This document shows positions 1-6,386 of a stretch of 20,325 bases of DNA, one piece after another. The DNA is taken from positions 1 to 20,325 of the IMG/VR virus record IMGVR_UViG_3300017727_000229; one strand, written 5' to 3'. The notes below the pieces were generated by a model. The model was given only the letters and a program-made list of their open reading frames with translations. It had not been told where the DNA came from and did no database searches. The DNA comes from a virus. A program made the translations under genes and the position numbers. Numbering within the stretch: position 1 is the first letter of the stretch; each line of letters starts with the position of its first letter.

Positions 1-129
1 GCAAAAAGAAGTACTAAATCTGGTCGCAAAACTGTGAGACTCACTTCATCACAGGTAGCAATAGCTAAAAAATTAGGAGTGCCGCTAGAAGAATATGCGA
101 AACAATTAAATATCACGAAGGAGGTATAA
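1..129 (+). CDS. C-terminus of capsid-assembly (scaffold-like) protein, partial
   Basis: Frame 1 is open from the window edge to TAA at 127-129 and gives 42 residues. The tail is basic and then ends in an amphipathic stretch containing VAIAKKLGVPLEEYAKQL. A short helix of this type (A-x-x-LG-hydrophobic-x-x-EEY/F) is common at the C-terminus of phage scaffolding proteins and Mu gpI-type head proteases, where it contacts the capsid protein. The position just upstream of the head genes fits that role. Only the tail is visible, so the scaffold assignment is inference from motif and position. The last codons also contain the ribosome binding site AAGGAGG (118-124) for the next gene. Confidence 0.6.
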   Translation, partial: AKRSTKSGRKTVRLTSSQVAIAKKLGVPLEEYAKQLNITKEV

Positions 130-133
130 GCAT

Positions 134-598
134 ATGGAAAATAATAATGAAAAAAGAACCTCGCGTGCGAGTCAAACTAGAGAAAAAGAATCTAAGAAAA
201 AAGTTTGGTCTCCACCATCAAGTTTAGATGCACCCCCTGCGCCTACAGGATTTCAACATAGGTGGATTAGAGCAGAAACCTTAGGATTTCATGACACTAA
301 GAATGTCGCTGGAAGAATAAGATCAGGATATGAATTAGTTAGATCTGATGAATATCCAGATTCTGATTATCCACAAGTAGAAGATGGCAAATATAAGGGA
401 GTGATCGGAGTTGGCGGCCTTGTGCTGGCAAGGGTACCGGAAGAAATCGCAAAACAACGTACTGACTACTACACTAAGCAAGCAGCAGATAACGTTGAAG
501 CAGTTGATAACGATTTAATGAAGGAACAGCACCCAAGTATGCCTATCAACATTGATAGACAAACTCGTGTAACTTTTGGTGGCTCAAAGAAATCCTAA
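134..598 (+). CDS. Conserved phage head-region protein, unknown function
   Basis: 154 residues, ATG 9 bases after AAGGAGG. The first 25 residues are highly charged and likely disordered. A proline-rich linker (SPPSSLDAPPAPTG, 26-39) follows, then a compact domain with RWIRAE, GYELVRSDEYPD, DGKYKGVIGVGGLVLARVPEEIAKQR and a second charged helix. This domain is familiar from marine phage head modules between the scaffold and capsid genes. The sense is that of a soluble assembly or head-associated protein: no signal peptide, no membrane segment and no enzymatic motif. It sits 4 bases after the scaffold-like gene and before the decoration and capsid genes, so a role in procapsid assembly is plausible but not shown. 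Confidence 0.75.
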   Translation: MENNNEKRTSRASQTREKESKKKVWSPPSSLDAPPAPTGFQHRWIRAETLGFHDTKNVAGRIRSGYELVRSDEYPDSDYPQVEDGKYKGVIGVGGLVLARVPEEIAKQRTDYYTKQAADNVEAVDNDLMKEQHPSMPINIDRQTRVTFGGSKKS

Positions 599-632
599 TT
601 AGGAATTCATGAACCCCAAATTAACTTAAACC

Positions 633-659
633 GTACTGGAGGTCCTTAGGGACAGGTAC
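633..659 (+). promoter_or_regulatory. Stem-loop in leader of the 677 gene
   Basis: Within the 78-base gap before 677, GTAC at 633-636 can pair with GTAC at 656-659. Inside it GTCC (642-645) pairs with GGAC (650-653) around a TTAG loop. The two helices are joined by an asymmetric internal loop. The structure ends 2 bases before the AAGGAG ribosome site (662-667), so it could set translation or protect the 5' end of the mRNA. It resembles elements near 2677 and 2769. No good sigma70 promoter is visible in this gap. Confidence 0.35.
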
Positions 660-676
660 ACAAGGAGAAAATAAAT

Positions 677-1240
677 ATGGCAAATAAAGACAGTGCTTTC
701 GGATTGAGAGCAATTGGAAAAGTTGGTCAGAATAGAGACAACCAAGGTTTAAGTGAATACGATATAAACACTACTACTTCTACAATATACTTTCAGGACC
801 CTGTTAAAGCAGTGGCCGATGGTGGTATAACTGTAGCAGCAGCAGGTGATTTATTGATGGGTTCACTTAATGGTGTTTTCTACACTGATGTAAATACAAG
901 TAAACCTACGTTTGCAAACCATTTCTTAGCTGGCAACACTGCTAGTGATGCAATTGGATTTGTATCAGACGATCCTTATGAAAGATTTGAAATACAATCT
1001 GCTGGATCAGTTACTGGTGCAGATATATTCTTAGTAGCAGATATTGCATATACTGCTGGGGATTCTGCAAACTACGTATCAAAAGCTGAAATATCAGGAA
1101 CTATGGCAACTGGTTCAGCTGCACAATTAAGAATTTTAGGTATATCAAAAGATCCTAGCAATAACGACACTGGCTCTGCCAATGTTAACGTTGTTGTTAA
1201 TATCAATGAGCATACTCTAAATTCTGTTAACGGTATCTAA
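677..1240 (+). CDS. Putative head decoration / capsid-associated protein
   Basis: 187 residues, ATG 9 bases after AAGGAG. The N-terminus (MANKDSAFGLRAIGKVGQ) and the YDI...STIYFQDPVK segment belong to a family found just before the capsid gene in many marine phages. The rest is rich in Gly, Ala, Thr and Asn with alternating beta-type hydrophobics (ADIFLVADIAYTAG, SANVNVVVNIN), expected for an all-beta surface protein. It has no enzymatic motif, cysteine or membrane segment. The place between assembly protein and major capsid is typical of decoration or cementing proteins, which bind the expanded shell. The family assignment is good; the cement role is inference. The gene has its own structured leader, suggesting separate control of expression. 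Confidence 0.7.
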   Translation: MANKDSAFGLRAIGKVGQNRDNQGLSEYDINTTTSTIYFQDPVKAVADGGITVAAAGDLLMGSLNGVFYTDVNTSKPTFANHFLAGNTASDAIGFVSDDPYERFEIQSAGSVTGADIFLVADIAYTAGDSANYVSKAEISGTMATGSAAQLRILGISKDPSNNDTGSANVNVVVNINEHTLNSVNGI

Positions 1241-1258
1241 TCGAATAGGAGATAAATT

Positions 1259-2161
1259 ATGGCGATATCAAGAGGACAACTAGTTAAAGAACTAGAGCCA
1301 GGTTTGAATGCATTATTCGGTCTGGAATACAAACGTTATGAAAATCAGCATGCTGAAATATATGCTACTGAATCATCGGACAGAGCGTTCGAAGAAGAAG
1401 TTATGTTATCAGGTTTTGCTCAAGCACAGACTAAAGCAGAAGGAAGTGGAGTTGTTTTTGACAACGCACAAGAAACTTTCACTGCTAGGTACACTCACGA
1501 GACTGTAGCTTTAGCATTTTCAATCACTGAAGAAGCGGTTGAAGATAACCTATACGACAGACTTGGAAGTAGATATACTAAAGCGTTAGCTAGATCTATG
1601 GCGAACACAAAACAAGTTAAATCAGTACAACCATTAATTAATGGTTTTGGTACATTTACATCAGGTGATAACTCACCGTTGTTTTCAGCTACTCACCCAA
1701 CAATTGGTGGTACTGTATCAAACACATTAGCGGTTGCTGCCGACTTGAACGAAACTTCATTAGAGCAATCATTGATTGACATCAATGCGATGACAGACGA
1801 AAGAGGTCTAAAAATCGCAGCAAGAGGTGTTAAAATGATTGTACCTTCTGAACTTCAGTTCACTGCTGAGAGATTGATGAAATCTCAAGGTAGAGTTGGT
1901 ACTGCTGATAATGACATTAACGCAATCGTTTCTATGGGAATGGTTCCTCAAGGTTACAGAGTGAACAATTTCTTAACTGATCCAGATGCATTTTTCATTA
2001 TCACTGATGTACCTAACGGTATGAAGTACTTTGAAAGAGCAGCTATCAAAACTGCTATGGAAGGTGACTTCGATACTGGTAACGTAAGATACAAAGCTAG
2101 AGAAAGATACTCATTTGGTGTATCTGACTTTAGAGGTATTTTTGCATCACCAGGTGCTTAA
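1259..2161 (+). CDS. Major capsid protein, Mu gpT-like (HK97 fold)
   Basis: 300 residues, ATG 7 bases after AGGAG. The sequence follows the Mu-like major head subunit pattern. It has an N-terminal arm (1-45), EEEVMLSGFAQAQTKAEG leading to an E-loop-like region (about 45-75), then YTHETVALAFSITEEAVEDN and the spine helix DRLGSRYTKALARSMANTKQ (about 75-120). SPLFSATHPTIGG (about 140-152) matches the family's short SxxHP loop, and the C-terminal third (MIVPSELQFTAERLMKS, YFERAAIKTAMEGDF, YKARERYSFGVSDFRGIF) is the A-domain part. This protein would form the icosahedral shell. Length is within the usual range and no N-terminal protease cleavage region is obvious. A strong terminator follows 12 bases downstream, as expected for a highly expressed gene. 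Family confidence is high; it was not confirmed by search. Confidence 0.88.
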   Translation: MAISRGQLVKELEPGLNALFGLEYKRYENQHAEIYATESSDRAFEEEVMLSGFAQAQTKAEGSGVVFDNAQETFTARYTHETVALAFSITEEAVEDNLYDRLGSRYTKALARSMANTKQVKSVQPLINGFGTFTSGDNSPLFSATHPTIGGTVSNTLAVAADLNETSLEQSLIDINAMTDERGLKIAARGVKMIVPSELQFTAERLMKSQGRVGTADNDINAIVSMGMVPQGYRVNNFLTDPDAFFIITDVPNGMKYFERAAIKTAMEGDFDTGNVRYKARERYSFGVSDFRGIFASPGA

Positions 2162-2173
2162 TAATTAATTATT

Positions 2174-2203
2174 TGAGGCGGGACACAATCCCGCCTCATT
2201 TAA
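2174..2203 (+). terminator. Intrinsic terminator after major capsid gene
   Basis: A perfect 10-base-pair stem, TGAGGCGGGA (2174-2183) with TCCCGCCTCA (2189-2198), closes a 5-base CACAA loop. It is the most G+C-rich spot in the neighbourhood. The trailing run is short (TTTAAAA), so termination may be partial and allow some read-through into the small genes. It lies 12 bases after the capsid stop codon. Confidence 0.8.
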
Positions 2204-2219
2204 AATATAGAAAGAAAAA

Positions 2220-2483
2220 ATGACTCAATATAAATACTTAGTAAAAATCTTTACCAAACATTTACAAACTGAATTTGAAATAGAAAGTGATAAAGAGATA
2301 AATAATGCGGATGAGCTAAATAAACCCATTATTGACTTTTTAGGAAAATCTGATATAAAATGGGAAAAAAATGATTTACAGTTTACAAGCACTGGAAATG
2401 ATTTTTATATAACCTATGAGGAGGTTACAAATGGCTCAGGACAACATGGTATTGTTCGCAAAGAAACTGAAACTCGAGTCTAA
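2220..2483 (+). CDS. Small hypothetical protein
   Basis: 87 residues, starting 17 bases after the terminator stem-loop at an ATG preceded by AGAAAGAAAAA, a weak ribosome site. The protein is charged and soluble. It starts with a beta-like strand (YKYLVKIFTKHLQTEFEIES) and has an acidic DELNKPIIDFLGKSDIKWEKND middle. No known motif is visible. Composition and periodicity (alternating K/E with hydrophobics) look like a real small alpha/beta protein. Its last 53 bases overlap the next gene in another frame. Function unknown; head-region accessory is the only contextual hint. Confidence 0.6.
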   Translation: MTQYKYLVKIFTKHLQTEFEIESDKEINNADELNKPIIDFLGKSDIKWEKNDLQFTSTGNDFYITYEEVTNGSGQHGIVRKETETRV

Positions 2484-2643
2484 ATGGAATGAGTTGTTTC
2501 TTGAGAACAGAGGACAAATAACACCAGAAATGTCTGTGATCGGTGATGAAATCAAAAGAGTAATTAGATCCATCATCAGAGAACAAGAAGCAAAAGTTCA
2601 TAATAATCCTAAAGATGGAGAAGTTCATCTTTTTGCTGGTTAG
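2431..2643 (+). CDS. Small helical hypothetical protein
   Basis: 70 residues. The frame is open upstream to ATG 2416, but ATG 2431 is preferred because GAGGAGG (2418-2424) lies 6 bases before it, and starting upstream would put the ribosome site inside the gene. The protein is mostly charged helix (NMVLFAKKLKLESKWNELFLENRG, EMSVIGDEIKRVIRSIIREQEAK) and ends in a short acidic tail. It could dimerise through the helices. It has no recognised family. It overlaps the preceding gene by 53 bases, an unusually long overlap here, so translation is probably linked. Function unknown. Confidence 0.65.
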   Translation: MAQDNMVLFAKKLKLESKWNELFLENRGQITPEMSVIGDEIKRVIRSIIREQEAKVHNNPKDGEVHLFAG

Positions 2644-2689
2644 TTAGAACTTAGACATTTTAGAAAGTGACTTTATTCCTAGGGATTTC

Positions 2690-2718
2690 TTGCACTTTTT
2701 AAAAAATTCATATATAAA
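2690..2718 (+). promoter_or_regulatory. Possible sigma70-like promoter for 2808 gene
   Basis: TTGCAC (2690-2695) and TATAAA (2713-2718) are separated by 17 bases in the 164-base gap 2644-2807. The -10 box is good (5 of 6), the -35 box is weak (3 of 6). The surrounding tract is very AT-rich, which makes chance matches common. Support comes from position: the downstream gene stands alone and ends in a terminator. The start of transcription would lie near 2725, leaving a leader of about 80 bases. Confidence 0.4.
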
Positions 2719-2759
2719 ATAATCACTATACATAAATAAATATTCTGCATAGACGCAGT

Positions 2760-2782
2760 ATAGTCGACGGCCTAGAGACTAT
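2760..2782 (+). repeat. Inverted repeat in leader of 2808 gene
   Basis: ATAGTC (2760-2765) is the exact reverse complement of GACTAT (2777-2782) with an 11-base loop. A second weak pair, CTGC (2745-2748) with GCAG (2755-2758), lies just upstream. The element ends 13 bases before the AGGAG ribosome site (2796-2800). The loop and right arm (GGCCTAGAGAC) resemble the CCTTAGGGAC core of the stem-loop at 633-659. It may form a 5' mRNA structure; its function is not known. Confidence 0.35.
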
Positions 2783-2807
2783 GTAGAATTTAACTAGGAG
2801 AATAATC

Positions 2808-3344
2808 ATGGCAAATACAACCTTTTCAGGACCGGTCATTTCTAAAAATGGCTTTATAACTTTTGGACCTGGATCAGCAAAAGCAATTAACTCAACTGGT
2901 TTAGCTGCAAATACATTAAATTTGACAGTTAATGACCATGCAGGAAGATTGTTAATTTCTCAAGACGCAGACGGTATTTACAAGTTACCAACTATTAACA
3001 GCAATGCTAATGGAGTAACTGCAGGAGATACTGATTATAATAACCCAAATAACATTGGTGCAAGTTTTTATTTTTACATAGACACTGTAGCAACAGATGT
3101 ACAAATCATAACTGATGGAACTGATAAGTTTACAGGTGCAGCTATGATTGCAGTTGATGATGGAGCTAAAAAAGCTTTCTTTCCAGCTGCAGCAAATGAT
3201 GTTTTATCTATGAATGGAACTACTACTGGTGGTATTGTTGGATCTGTGATTCAAGTTACTGCTTTAGAAACAGCTCAATACTTGGTACACAATACTTTGA
3301 TCTTAGGCTCAGGAACTATTGTTACTCCATTTAGCGACACGTAA
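2808..3344 (+). CDS. Putative abundant virion protein, unknown role
   Basis: 178 residues, ATG 7 bases after AGGAG. It starts MANTTFSGPVISKNGFITFGPG, a start shared by many marine phage structural proteins. It is then rich in Ala, Thr, Asn and Gly with beta-type alternation (DAGI-like DADGIYKLP, SFYFYIDTVATDVQIITDG, YLVHNTLILGSG). There is no membrane segment, cysteine or catalytic motif. It is framed by a possible promoter (2690) and a strong terminator (3354), so it looks like an independent transcription unit, a layout often used for proteins needed in many copies. A head decoration or fibre protein is possible; the structural class is the limit of what can be supported. Confidence 0.65.
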   Translation: MANTTFSGPVISKNGFITFGPGSAKAINSTGLAANTLNLTVNDHAGRLLISQDADGIYKLPTINSNANGVTAGDTDYNNPNNIGASFYFYIDTVATDVQIITDGTDKFTGAAMIAVDDGAKKAFFPAAANDVLSMNGTTTGGIVGSVIQVTALETAQYLVHNTLILGSGTIVTPFSDT

Positions 3345-3353
3345 TAAATAATT

Positions 3354-3385
3354 AGTGTGGGCTTCGGCCCACACTCAAAATTTTT
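3354..3385 (+). terminator. Intrinsic terminator with UUCG tetraloop
   Basis: AGTGTGGGC (3354-3362) pairs perfectly with GCCCACACT (3367-3375) around TTCG. In RNA this is C(UUCG)G, an exceptionally stable tetraloop. CAAAATTTTT follows, giving a T run at 3381-3385. It lies 9 bases after the stop of the 2808 gene and ends where the AAGGAG ribosome site (3386-3391) of the next gene begins. Transcription of the next genes therefore needs read-through or another promoter. Confidence 0.85.
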
Positions 3386-3397
3386 AAGGAGAAAATT

Positions 3398-3718
3398 ATG
3401 GCATCAAAAGGTGATATACAAGCTACAAGATCTTCAGCGGCAGCAGGTGCGGCAGCAATTGTTTCACAGCCTATAAGATTAAGAGCTATTTCAATAGCAT
3501 CAAATGGTGGCGGTGCAGGTGTTTTAGAACTTACAACTACTTCTAATAGTGGTGATACATTATTATTTGCGGATGTTCCAACAGGAGATGTCTTTACATT
3601 GAATTTTCCTGAAGATGGAATTTTATTTCCAAAAGGAATTTTTTGTAAAACAAAAACAAATGTAACTGCTTACACATTATTTACAGATAAGTATTCTGGA
3701 CCAGGTTTAACAAGTTAG
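3398..3718 (+). CDS. Small virion protein, first of three tandem paralogs
   Basis: 106 residues, ATG 6 bases after AAGGAG. One beta-type domain with the line PIRLRAISIASNGGGAGVLELTTTS, then DVFTLNFPEDGILFPKGIF and NVTAYTLFTDKYSGPGLTS. The same line recurs at the C-terminus of the next gene (VRLRGLSV, YTMNMPEDGLVFPNGVF, NVTAYTLFTEKFSGEGLT) and, more distantly, in the third gene (PGDGILFKNDVYV). The three therefore arose by tandem duplication. This is the minimal form: one module with no insertion. The module is common in short-tailed marine phages beside head-tail adaptor genes; its exact place in the virion is unknown. It is cytoplasmic until assembly, with no signal or membrane segment. Confidence 0.7.
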   Translation: MASKGDIQATRSSAAAGAAAIVSQPIRLRAISIASNGGGAGVLELTTTSNSGDTLLFADVPTGDVFTLNFPEDGILFPKGIFCKTKTNVTAYTLFTDKYSGPGLTS

Positions 3719-3726
3719 AGGATTAA

Positions 3727-4809
3727 ATGGCTTCAGTTGATTCTCAAGCAACAAGGTCTACACTTCTAAGTGTAGATACTACGCTATCAGAAAATATTAA
3801 CGCAACACAGAATTATATTCCTGTTGCCAGTACCACTAACTTTTCAACTAGTGTTGTTGCGGAGATTGAATCAACTAATGAGGTTGTGAGTTTTGATACA
3901 ATTACTATACAAAAATTAAAACAAACTGGTTTTGCTAGTTCATGGCCTTTAAGAAGAGCTACAAAAACCTCAAGCGCTGGAACAGCACCAGATGGAACAA
4001 ATACAGCAGTTTCAATAGTTCCTACTGTAGATAACAACACTCATAGAATTGATCAAAACCCTGCGGGATTAGCTTCAAGCACTGAATATACTTTCAGTGT
4101 TTATGGAAAACAAAATGGTTACACAGGTCTATCTTTAACTGTTGGACAAGGGTCTAACGTTCCTCAAAATACCACTGCATATTTTGATTTAAATTCTGGA
4201 ACGGTAGCATCAACTGTATCGGGAGTAAGTGCAGCTATACAAGATGCAGGTAATGGGTGGTTTAGATGTGCTATAACATTAACAACTCCAGGTTCTGTTG
4301 TTGTTGACGGAATTTTAATTGGTGTAGGTTCGGATTCTTCTACTTTTTCTTTTGCAGGAAATACAACTGATGGAATTTTAATATGGGGACCACAGCTAGA
4401 AATTTCTTCAAGCGTTACAGGTTTTTTACCAAACGAAACTGATTCAACAACTTATCCAGGTTTAACAACAGTTACAAGAGGCGTAAACGGAACAACTGCA
4501 CAAGCAGCAAGTTCTGGTGATTCAATTCAACAGTTACCTTTTGCTACACCGGTAGACATACCTGTAAGATTAAGAGGTTTATCTGTTTCTCCAGATGGAA
4601 CAGGTGCAGCAAGATTAACTTTATGTGATAACAATGGAGATAGTATATTAGATATAGACACTCCTGATGGAAAAGTTTATACTATGAATATGCCTGAAGA
4701 TGGATTAGTATTTCCAAATGGTGTATTTATATCAAATACAGATAATGTTACTGCATATACATTATTCACTGAAAAATTTTCAGGGGAAGGTTTAACACAT
4801 GGCAGTTGA
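3727..4809 (+). CDS. Virion protein with nested carbohydrate-binding-like domain
   Basis: 360 residues, second of three tandem paralogs. Residues 1-12 (MASVDSQATRS) match the start of the first paralog and residues 271-357 match its C-terminal module. Between them lies a split domain: residues about 22-59 (NYIPVASTTNFS, AEIESTNEVVSFD) and 245-266 (GLTTVTRGVNGTTAQAASSGD) form the two halves of the phage IPVA...F / TRGVNGT domain. Into that split is inserted a jelly-roll carbohydrate-binding-like module, residues about 60-236. Its marks are TAPDGTNTA, THRIDQ, YTFSVYGK, AYFDLNSGTV, GNGWFRCAITLT and ILIWGPQLE. Such modules occur in phage tail fibres and adhesins. The protein probably adds a sugar-binding head to an otherwise structural subunit. 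Family recognition is good; ligand is unknown. Confidence 0.75.
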   Translation: MASVDSQATRSTLLSVDTTLSENINATQNYIPVASTTNFSTSVVAEIESTNEVVSFDTITIQKLKQTGFASSWPLRRATKTSSAGTAPDGTNTAVSIVPTVDNNTHRIDQNPAGLASSTEYTFSVYGKQNGYTGLSLTVGQGSNVPQNTTAYFDLNSGTVASTVSGVSAAIQDAGNGWFRCAITLTTPGSVVVDGILIGVGSDSSTFSFAGNTTDGILIWGPQLEISSSVTGFLPNETDSTTYPGLTTVTRGVNGTTAQAASSGDSIQQLPFATPVDIPVRLRGLSVSPDGTGAARLTLCDNNGDSILDIDTPDGKVYTMNMPEDGLVFPNGVFISNTDNVTAYTLFTEKFSGEGLTHGS

Positions 4810-5098
4810 TGTAGCTAGTACTTTTACAGAAGCTGAAACTACTACTGTTCAAAGTGGTAGAACTAGAGTTTATGGTGTGTATTATACAAACACAGCAACT
4901 TCTGGTGATTTAGTTATTAGAGATGGTGGAGCATCAGGAACTATTAAATTAAAAATTAGAAGTCCGGGTGTTGCAGATTCTTATCAAGTAGATGTACCAG
5001 GAGATGGAATTTTATTTAAAAACGATGTTTATGTTGGCTTTACAACTGAACAAATAACTAGCTGTACAGTTTTTCACAGCGGAGGAAGTAATACTTAA
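4799..5098 (+). CDS. Small virion protein, third tandem paralog
   Basis: 99 residues. The ATG lies inside the end of the previous gene (11-base overlap), so translation is probably coupled. One beta-type domain: GRTRVYGVYYTNTATSGDLVIRDGG, IKLKIRSPG, YQVDVPGDGILFKNDVYVGF, CTVFHSGG. It aligns with the modules of the two preceding genes mainly through the (P)xDGILF motif and the flanking strand order, but is the most diverged of the three. Its stop overlaps the next start (TAATG at 5096-5100). Position directly before the gp4-like adaptor suggests a role at or near the head-tail junction, but this is inference. Confidence 0.65.
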   Translation: MAVDVASTFTEAETTTVQSGRTRVYGVYYTNTATSGDLVIRDGGASGTIKLKIRSPGVADSYQVDVPGDGILFKNDVYVGFTTEQITSCTVFHSGGSNT

Positions 5099-5832
5099 TG
5101 GCAACTTCAGGAACTACAACTTTTGAATCAAATTTTTTTATTGATGATATAATCACTGAAGCCTACGAAAGAATAGGTAGATTTGATTATTCAGGTAATG
5201 ATATAAAAACTGCAAGACGTTCTTTAAATATAATGTTTCAAGAATGGGGTAATAGAGGACTTCATTTTTGGGAAGTAAAAAATAATTCACTTACATTAGT
5301 TGATGGTAAATCAGAATACACAATGTTTAGATCAACTGGGGATGTCCCGGTAGGTGTTACACCAGATGCAACTGCTGTTTTTGGTGTTGATGATATTTTA
5401 GAAGCTGTATATAGAAATTCAGATAATGTTGATTTTTCTTTAACTAAAATTAATAGATCAAACTACCAAGGTTTGTCATCTAAAACTGACACAGGAACAC
5501 CAACACAATATTTTGTTCAAAGATTTATAGATAAAATAACAATCACTTTATATTTAACTCCAGGATCCACTGAAGCCGGAAACTTTATTAACTATTATTA
5601 TGTTAGCAGGATTCAGGATGCAGGAGCCTATTCAAACAATGCTGATGTACCATATAGATTTGTACCTTGTATGGTATCAGGACTTGCATATTATTTATCA
5701 CAAAAATTTTCACCACAAAGAACACAAGAATTAAAATTATTGTATGAAGATGAAATACAAAGAGCTCTTGAAGAAGACGGTTCTTCATCAAGTACATTTA
5801 TAACTCCAAGAACCTATTATGAAGGATTATAA
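5098..5832 (+). CDS. Head-tail adaptor, P22 gp4-like packaged-DNA stabilisation protein
   Basis: 244 residues. The helical N-terminus (IDDIITEAYERIGRFDYSGNDIKTARRSLNIMFQEWGNRG, about 14-55) is the hallmark of the P22 gp4-like adaptor family. So is the following LHFWEVKNNSLTLVDGKSEYTM strand. The middle has VDDILEAVYRN and GTPTQYFVQRFIDKITITLYLTPG. A C-terminal helical part follows (YRFVPCMVSGLAYYLSQKFSPQRTQELKLLYEDEIQRALEED) and then the basic tail TPRTYYEGL. Proteins of this family bind the bottom of the portal ring, close it after packaging and receive the nozzle. Length is above P22 gp4 but usual for the marine family. Start overlaps the previous stop by one base. Confidence 0.85.
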   Translation: MATSGTTTFESNFFIDDIITEAYERIGRFDYSGNDIKTARRSLNIMFQEWGNRGLHFWEVKNNSLTLVDGKSEYTMFRSTGDVPVGVTPDATAVFGVDDILEAVYRNSDNVDFSLTKINRSNYQGLSSKTDTGTPTQYFVQRFIDKITITLYLTPGSTEAGNFINYYYVSRIQDAGAYSNNADVPYRFVPCMVSGLAYYLSQKFSPQRTQELKLLYEDEIQRALEEDGSSSSTFITPRTYYEGL

Positions 5833-6386
5833 TGGGAAATTTATCTAGAGGAAAATACGCACAATTTATTTCAGACCGTTCAGGAATGGCATTTCCATAT
5901 AAAGAAATGGTTGTTGAATGGAATGGTGCACGTGTACATGTTTCAGAGTATGAACCAAAGCAACCACAGTTAGAACCAAAACCAACAGTTGCTGATCCAC
6001 AAGGTCTACAATTTGCAAGACCTGCAAGGACTGAACCTGCTGTTTTAATTTTATTACAAACAAGTCCTTTTGAAACAATTAAGTATTCTGGAAACACTTA
6101 TGTAAATGTTTTTTCTCCTAATCATGATAGATCAACGGGAAATACAATTAGATTTAGAGGTGCAACAGATGCAACTGGTTTTAATAATGTGCCAGTAATT
6201 GATGGTGTAACAGATATTAGTAGTGCAAGTGGTTTTAGTATTGTAGTTGGAAAAATAAATTCTAGTGGTATAGTATCTGATACTACAAATTATTATTACT
6301 TTCAAAGCACTAGTTCAGCGACAAATGGTAATGTAATTGGAGGAGGAGATGGTTGTACAGCAGGACCTGTTAACCTACAAGCATAA
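5832..6386 (+). CDS. Tail/head-completion accessory protein with SHG-type beta domain
   Basis: 184 residues in two parts. Residues 1-66 hold a conserved marine phage block (KYAQFISDRSGMAFPYKEMVVEWNG, VHVSEYEPKQPQLEPKP), which probably folds with or onto the neighbouring adaptor. Residues about 88-182 form a short beta domain: VNVFSPNHDRSTGNTIRFRG, PVIDGVTDIS, FSIVVGKINS, SSATNGNVIGGGDG, GPVNLQA. Its pattern (strand, hxxxTG-x-x-IRFRG, glycine-rich end) also occurs in the gp10-like protein at residues 108-182. It lies between two adaptor-like genes, with one-base overlaps on both sides, so coordinated synthesis is expected. Function is inferred as virion assembly accessory; no catalytic motif is seen. 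Confidence 0.7.
   Translation: MGNLSRGKYAQFISDRSGMAFPYKEMVVEWNGARVHVSEYEPKQPQLEPKPTVADPQGLQFARPARTEPAVLILLQTSPFETIKYSGNTYVNVFSPNHDRSTGNTIRFRGATDATGFNNVPVIDGVTDISSASGFSIVVGKINSSGIVSDTTNYYYFQSTSSATNGNVIGGGDGCTAGPVNLQA

Noticed and set aside
2431-2483. Programmed frameshift joining 2220 and 2431 genes
   Set aside because: No clear slippery heptamer in the overlap, and the second gene has a strong ribosome site of its own.
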